Below are positions 61,150 to 64,000 of a DNA stretch of 64,000 bases, piece after piece. The stretch lies in the NCBI RefSeq assembly GCF_002223055.1, contig NZ_NKFL01000006.1, positions 558,001 to 622,000 on the forward strand, read 5' to 3'. The notes below the pieces were generated by a model, which made no database searches, had not been told where the DNA came from, and saw nothing but the letters and a program-made list of their open reading frames with translations. Source of the stretch: Burkholderia sp. HI2500 (GTDB taxonomy: Bacteria > Pseudomonadota > Gammaproteobacteria > Burkholderiales > Burkholderiaceae). How positions within the stretch are numbered: position 1 is the stretch's first letter; every line of letters begins with the position of its first letter. A program made the translations under genes and the position numbers.

Positions 61150-62211
61150 TCAGGCCGCGTCGCTCAGCGCCGGGTAATCGGTATAACCCGTTTCGCCTTC
61201 CGCGTAGAACGTCTCCGGCACCGGCTTGTTGAGCGGTGCGCCGAGTTCGAGGCGGCGCGGCAGGTCGGGGTTCGCGATGAACAGCTTGCCCCATGCGATC
61301 GCGTCGGCGCTGCCGTCCTCGAGCGCAGCCTGCGCGGTGTCGAGCGTGAACTGCTCGTTCGCGATCAGCGGGCCGCCGAACGCTTCCTTCAGGCGCGGGC
61401 TCAAGTGGTCGCCCGAGTACGACTCACGCGTGAAGATGAAGGCGATCTTGCGACGGCCGAGTTCGCGCGCGACATAGCCGAACGTTGCCGCCGGATCGGA
61501 ATCGCCCATCGTGTGCGCGTCGCCGCGCGGGGCAAGGTGCACGCCGACGCGGCCGGCGCCCCACACGTCGATTGCCGCATCGACCACTTCGAGCAGCAGG
61601 CGTGCGCGGTTCTCGATCGGGCCGCCATATGCATCGGTGCGGTGGTTGGTGCTGTCCTGCAGGAACTGGTCGAGCAGGTAGCCGTTCGCGCCGTGGATCT
61701 CGACACCGTCGAAGCCGGCGGCCTTCGCGTTTTCCGCACCCTTGCGGTACGCGGCGACGATGCCCGGGATTTCGTCGAGCTCGAGTGCGCGCGGCGTCAC
61801 GTACGGGCGCTGCGGACGCACGAGGCTCACGTGGCCGCCGGCGGCGATCGCGCTCGGCGCGACCGGCAGGTCGCCGTTCAGGAACACCGGGTCGGAGATC
61901 CGGCCGACGTGCCAGAGTTGCAGCACGATGCGCCCACCGGCCGCATGCACGGCCTGCGTCACCTGTTTCCAGCCCTCGACCTGCTCATCGGACCAGATGC
62001 CGGGGGTGTCCGCGTAGCCGACGCCCTGCGGCGTGACCGACGTTGCCTCGGTAATGATCAGGCCGGCCGTCGCGCGCTCGGCGTAGTAGCGGGCCATCAG
62101 CGCGTTCGGCACGCGCGTCGCGCCCGCACGGGAGCGGGTGAGCGGCGCCATCACGATGCGGTTCGGCAGGGTCAGGTCGCCGAGGGTGACGGGATCGAAC
62201 AGGGTGGGCAT
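61150..62211 (-). CDS. Old Yellow Enzyme-type alkene reductase (NemA-like)
   Basis: A 353-residue flavoprotein. The FMN site and active site are visible: PLTRSRA near residue 25-31, LQLWHVGR, and HGANGYLLDQFLQD with the substrate-binding His and Asn; the late ESYSGD and IAWGKLF segments match the NemA/OYE1 group. It reduces activated C=C bonds (N-ethylmaleimide, nitroesters, enones) with NADPH. The ATG at 62211 suits the ribosome site GAAGAGG; a GTG six codons upstream is possible. It follows an ArsR-type regulator by 82 bases on the same strand. Confidence 0.9.
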   Translation of the reverse strand: MPTLFDPVTLGDLTLPNRIVMAPLTRSRAGATRVPNALMARYYAERATAGLIITEATSVTPQGVGYADTPGIWSDEQVEGWKQVTQAVHAAGGRIVLQLWHVGRISDPVFLNGDLPVAPSAIAAGGHVSLVRPQRPYVTPRALELDEIPGIVAAYRKGAENAKAAGFDGVEIHGANGYLLDQFLQDSTNHRTDAYGGPIENRARLLLEVVDAAIDVWGAGRVGVHLAPRGDAHTMGDSDPAATFGYVARELGRRKIAFIFTRESYSGDHLSPRLKEAFGGPLIANEQFTLDTAQAALEDGSADAIAWGKLFIANPDLPRRLELGAPLNKPVPETFYAEGETGYTDYPALSDAA

Positions 62212-62293
62212 GGCAAATAACCTCTTCACGAAAGGCGGGAAACCGTCGCGTCATGGGCGACGGCGCTCCGCATGGCCGGTTCGGCCGTGTTGA

Positions 62294-62602
62294 CTAGAGT
62301 TCGCGGCGCAGGGCGTCGTGAAATGCGTCGATGACGGCCTCGTTGCGTTGAAAGAACGCCCACTGGCCGATCCGTGTCGACGTCACGAGCCCCGCGCGTT
62401 GCAGCGTCGCGAGGTGCGCGGAGACGGTCGACTGCGACAGCCCGCAGCGCGCGTCGATCTGGCCCGCGCAGACGCCGTGTTCATACGGCAGCGTCTGGTT
62501 CGGGAAATGCTCGCCCGGCGTTTTCAGCCAGAGGAGGATTTCCCGGCGCACGGGGTTCGAGAGCGCTTTCAGGATGGCTTCGATGTCGAGTTCGGTCGGC
62601 AT
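62294..62602 (-). CDS. ArsR-type winged-helix regulator of the alkene reductase
   Basis: A 102-residue regulator with one winged helix (ILKALSNPVRREILLWLK, then the recognition helix SQSTVSAHLATLQRAGLV). Two cysteines (VCAGQ and ARCGL) could bind metal or sense electrophiles, as NemR does for NemA. It is cotranscribed with the OYE gene downstream. A 20-base dyad 55 bases upstream covers the -10 region, so it is a likely autorepressor released by reactive alkenes. The sensing role is inference. Confidence 0.85.
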   Translation of the reverse strand: MPTELDIEAILKALSNPVRREILLWLKTPGEHFPNQTLPYEHGVCAGQIDARCGLSQSTVSAHLATLQRAGLVTSTRIGQWAFFQRNEAVIDAFHDALRREL

Positions 62603-62924
62603 GGATCGGGCGGGCGTTTCAGTCAGGCAAACAGGTATCGTCGATGGGCGAATCTTATATCGGAACTTGACGATATGTTTGAAAGCATTGCTGGCAATGG
62701 GGTTGATAGCGAAATGCGATAACGGGGATGGATCGTTGTGACCCTCGAGGGTGCAGGGCGGGTCGTTCCGCAACGGCGCGATCCGGCCCTCAGTCGGACA
62801 GTCCGAAGATCTAGTACCGTCCTGCGTCGCATCGACATGCGCGACAGAATCCAGCACGCGTATCACGGGCGGATGGCCATACACCCGCTCGACCATCGCC
62901 TTGTATTCGTCGCCATGCCAGAAA
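62603..62924. other. Intergenic region with ArsR operator and a possible gene remnant
   Basis: 322 bases between the ArsR start and the CMD-family stop. The first part holds the ArsR promoter and operator (62657-62676). In the middle, on the minus strand, a frame without a proper start reads WHGDEYKAMVERVYGHPPVIRV (split: WHGDEYKAMVER, VYGHPPVIRV), which looks like real protein rather than noise. It could be the end of a decayed gene or chance. I see no ribosome site or start. Confidence 0.35.
62657..62676. promoter_or_regulatory. Inverted repeat at the ArsR/alkene reductase promoter
   Basis: Arms ATATCG and CGATAT around GAACTTGA. It overlaps a TATAAG -10-like box (62659-62654 on the minus strand), the right place for repression by the ArsR regulator. 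Confidence 0.55.
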
Positions 62925-63521
62925 TCACGGTCGATCCTCCGTCGGCAAATCAGGGGAATGAACTTCACATGCCGACGTACGAGACGGAAACCGTGTCGCA
63001 TGCGCTTCAAGCGGCAGGCGCAGTGCATTCGCGAGATAACTGACCGTCCGATAGAAGCCCGCCAGCATCAGCAGCTCGAGCCGTGCCTCGTCACTGAAAT
63101 GCCGGCACAGCGTGTGCCACAGGTCATCGTCGATATCGCAGTGCCGATGCAGCGCATCGCACATCCGGATCAGCACCCGGTCGTCGTCGTTCCAGCATGT
63201 GTCGTCAGCCGAGCCGCAAGCCAACGACCGGATTTGCTCGCTGCTCAGCTTCGCCGTCCGGGCGAACACGGCGACATGCACGCCCCATTCGTATTCGCAC
63301 CCGCAAAGCGCGGTAGTGCGGTCGATGACGATCTCGCGTTGCCGGATGTCGAGATGGCCCTTGTCCAGCAGGCCGGCGGCAAAGAATTTCGTGAACAGGC
63401 GCGGATCGCGCGCGAGCGTGGTGAAGAGTCGCAACGGTGGGTGGCCCTGCATGATCCGGTCGATCGAAGCCGCGATGTCGGGTTCGAACGGCGGTGATGC
63501 GGATGCAATACGCTGAGTCAT
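62925..63521 (-). CDS. Carboxymuconolactone decarboxylase (CMD/AhpD-like) family protein
   Basis: A 198-residue protein of the CMD family. The active motif is LCGCEYEWGVH (E..C..C changed to a C-x-C form with the family's EWxxH). Related proteins decarboxylate lactones or act as AhpD-like peroxidase partners. The gene is divergent from an HxlR-type regulator, and the intergenic region has two palindromic sites. The ATG at 63521 is chosen. Function is unsure; the HxlR link suggests a response to a quinone, aldehyde or other reactive compound. Confidence 0.82.
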   Translation of the reverse strand: MTQRIASASPPFEPDIAASIDRIMQGHPPLRLFTTLARDPRLFTKFFAAGLLDKGHLDIRQREIVIDRTTALCGCEYEWGVHVAVFARTAKLSSEQIRSLACGSADDTCWNDDDRVLIRMCDALHRHCDIDDDLWHTLCRHFSDEARLELLMLAGFYRTVSYLANALRLPLEAHATRFPSRTSACEVHSPDLPTEDRP

Positions 63522-63568
63522 GTGAGCCCCGTGCCCGAGACGATGCATGCGTGGAAGCGTAGGCGTCG

Positions 63569-63587
63569 TGCTTTAAAAAGTAAAGCA
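63569..63587. promoter_or_regulatory. HxlR-type operator 1 (CMD side)
   Basis: TGCTTTAAAAAGTAAAGCA has 7-base arms TGCTTTA and TAAAGCA. It is a perfect palindrome apart from the spacer and lies 48 bases before the CMD-family start. Confidence 0.75.
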
Positions 63588-63610
63588 GAACCGAGGCGCG
63601 ATTCAAGCGA

Positions 63611-63639
63611 TTGACTCTGCCTGGCGTTTGCTTTAAAAA
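63611..63639 (+). promoter_or_regulatory. Promoter of the HxlR gene, probably leaderless
   Basis: TTGACT (63611-63616) and TAAAAA (63634-63639) are 17 bases apart. Transcription would begin near 63646-63647, at the ATG itself, so the mRNA may have no leader. Confidence 0.5.
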
Positions 63640-63647
63640 GTACAGCA
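63629..63647. promoter_or_regulatory. HxlR-type operator 2 (HxlR side)
   Basis: TGCTTTAAAAAGTACAGCA differs from operator 1 at one base. Its centre is 60 bases from that of operator 1, and it covers the HxlR -10 box and first base of its start codon. Confidence 0.75.
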
Positions 63648-64000
63648 TGACCACACCAAAAATCGGACAGCGCGTTCGCGGATCGAAGACGGGACGACCC
63701 ATCATGGTCGTGCTGGATCTGCTTGGGCGGCGGACTACGCTGCGCATCCTGTGGGAACTGCGCGGCGAGCCGCTCACATTCCGCGCACTGCAGGAAGCCT
63801 GCGAAACGAATGCGCGCCTGCTCAATACGCGGCTGGCCGAGCTCAAGGCATCGGGCCTCGTCGAGCATGGCGAGGGCGGCTACTGCATGACGGCCGAAGG
63901 CCGGCGGCTCGAGGCGGCGCTGCAACCGTTGCTGGGGTGGGCAAAACAATGGGCGAAGCGCGACCCGGACGGGTTCGACGCGGCCGATCGCGAGCAATCC
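63647..64000 (+). CDS. HxlR-family transcriptional regulator (3' end outside window)
   Basis: The frame is open to the end of the window (118 codons seen). A winged helix with the HxlR pattern is visible: GRPIMVVLDLLGRRTTLRILWEL, then RALQEACETNARLLNTRLAELKASGLVE (both longer than quoted stretches in full; the key parts are LLGRRTTLRILWEL and RLLNTRLAELKASGL). HxlR regulators sense aldehydes, quinones or oxidants and often repress a divergent gene, here the CMD-family protein. The first operator base overlaps the start codon and the promoter is probably leaderless. Confidence 0.82.
   Translation, partial: MTTPKIGQRVRGSKTGRPIMVVLDLLGRRTTLRILWELRGEPLTFRALQEACETNARLLNTRLAELKASGLVEHGEGGYCMTAEGRRLEAALQPLLGWAKQWAKRDPDGFDAADREQS

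Overview
The window is high-GC proteobacterial DNA. Gene content and protein style point to Burkholderia, most likely the B. cepacia complex: Tle3/Tla3/PAAR type VI effector genes, a PiuA/Sel1/PiuC iron cluster, many LysR/AraC regulators with small catabolic operons, and gram-negative trimeric-type porins. I see no rRNA, tRNA, CRISPR array, phage or insertion sequence. The organism is inferred from protein style, not from a database match.

Layout. 1-2341: end of a type VI secretion effector cassette (Tle3 C-terminus, adaptor Tla3, PAAR tip protein). 2474-3421: a ketopantoate-reductase paralog. 3655-11729: a polyol/sugar operon with an AraC regulator, a three-part ribose-type ABC importer, a zinc dehydrogenase resembling erythritol/L-threitol dehydrogenase, an FGGY kinase and an SDR resembling L-xylulose reductase. 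11800-17700: small metabolic genes, then an iron-uptake cluster (TonB receptor, Sel1 protein, PKHD hydroxylase). 17958-19253: an aspartate carbamoyltransferase with an N-terminal helix-turn-helix domain and a perfect palindrome over its promoter. 19485-26480: an entericidin-like lipoprotein, a DMT transporter, an AraC regulator with a divergent MoaF/SDR operon, a DapB-like protein and an SDR lacking the catalytic serine. 26566-30254: creBCD with a recognisable cre-tag. 30342-36955: RidA, small hypothetical genes, an MFS pump and two LysR regulators, each with an inverted repeat next to it. 37023-41987: a minus-strand catabolic group of unknown substrate (DUF2848, MHS transporter, DUF4286, LysR, SDR). 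42388-43269: a zinc metallopeptidase. 43440-52693: an amine/amino-acid catabolic regulon (LuxR regulator, aldehyde dehydrogenase, omega-aminotransferase, APC permease, DUF3156, AraC regulator, porin). 52972-58906: an ABC importer without its own ATPase, a LacI regulator, a PI-PLC-fold protein and a secreted hydrolase. 59192-59850: two overlapping small membrane-protein genes of unknown function. 59905-64000: LysE exporter, acetyltransferase, ArsR/Old Yellow Enzyme pair, and a CMD-family gene divergent from an HxlR regulator with twin palindromic operators.

The strongest new signals are regulatory. (1) The motif TTTGCCRATTTGCGCT occurs four times between 43.3 and 51.4 kb, each time ahead of a unit of the amine regulon. 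(2) The motif TATCRGCCRAAAGGATGAA occurs once in the AraC/MoaF divergent region and once 19.5 kb away ahead of the SDR at 41987, which links the two loci into one predicted regulon. (3) The HTH-carbamoyltransferase fusion sits behind a promoter whose -10 and start site are covered by a perfect palindrome, which suggests autogenous control by the enzyme itself. (4) Two identical-type palindromes flank the HxlR/CMD divergent promoters and one overlaps the HxlR start codon. (5) The creD promoter has three TTCAC-like blocks at exact 11-bp spacing. Everything here was read by eye; no homology search was possible.
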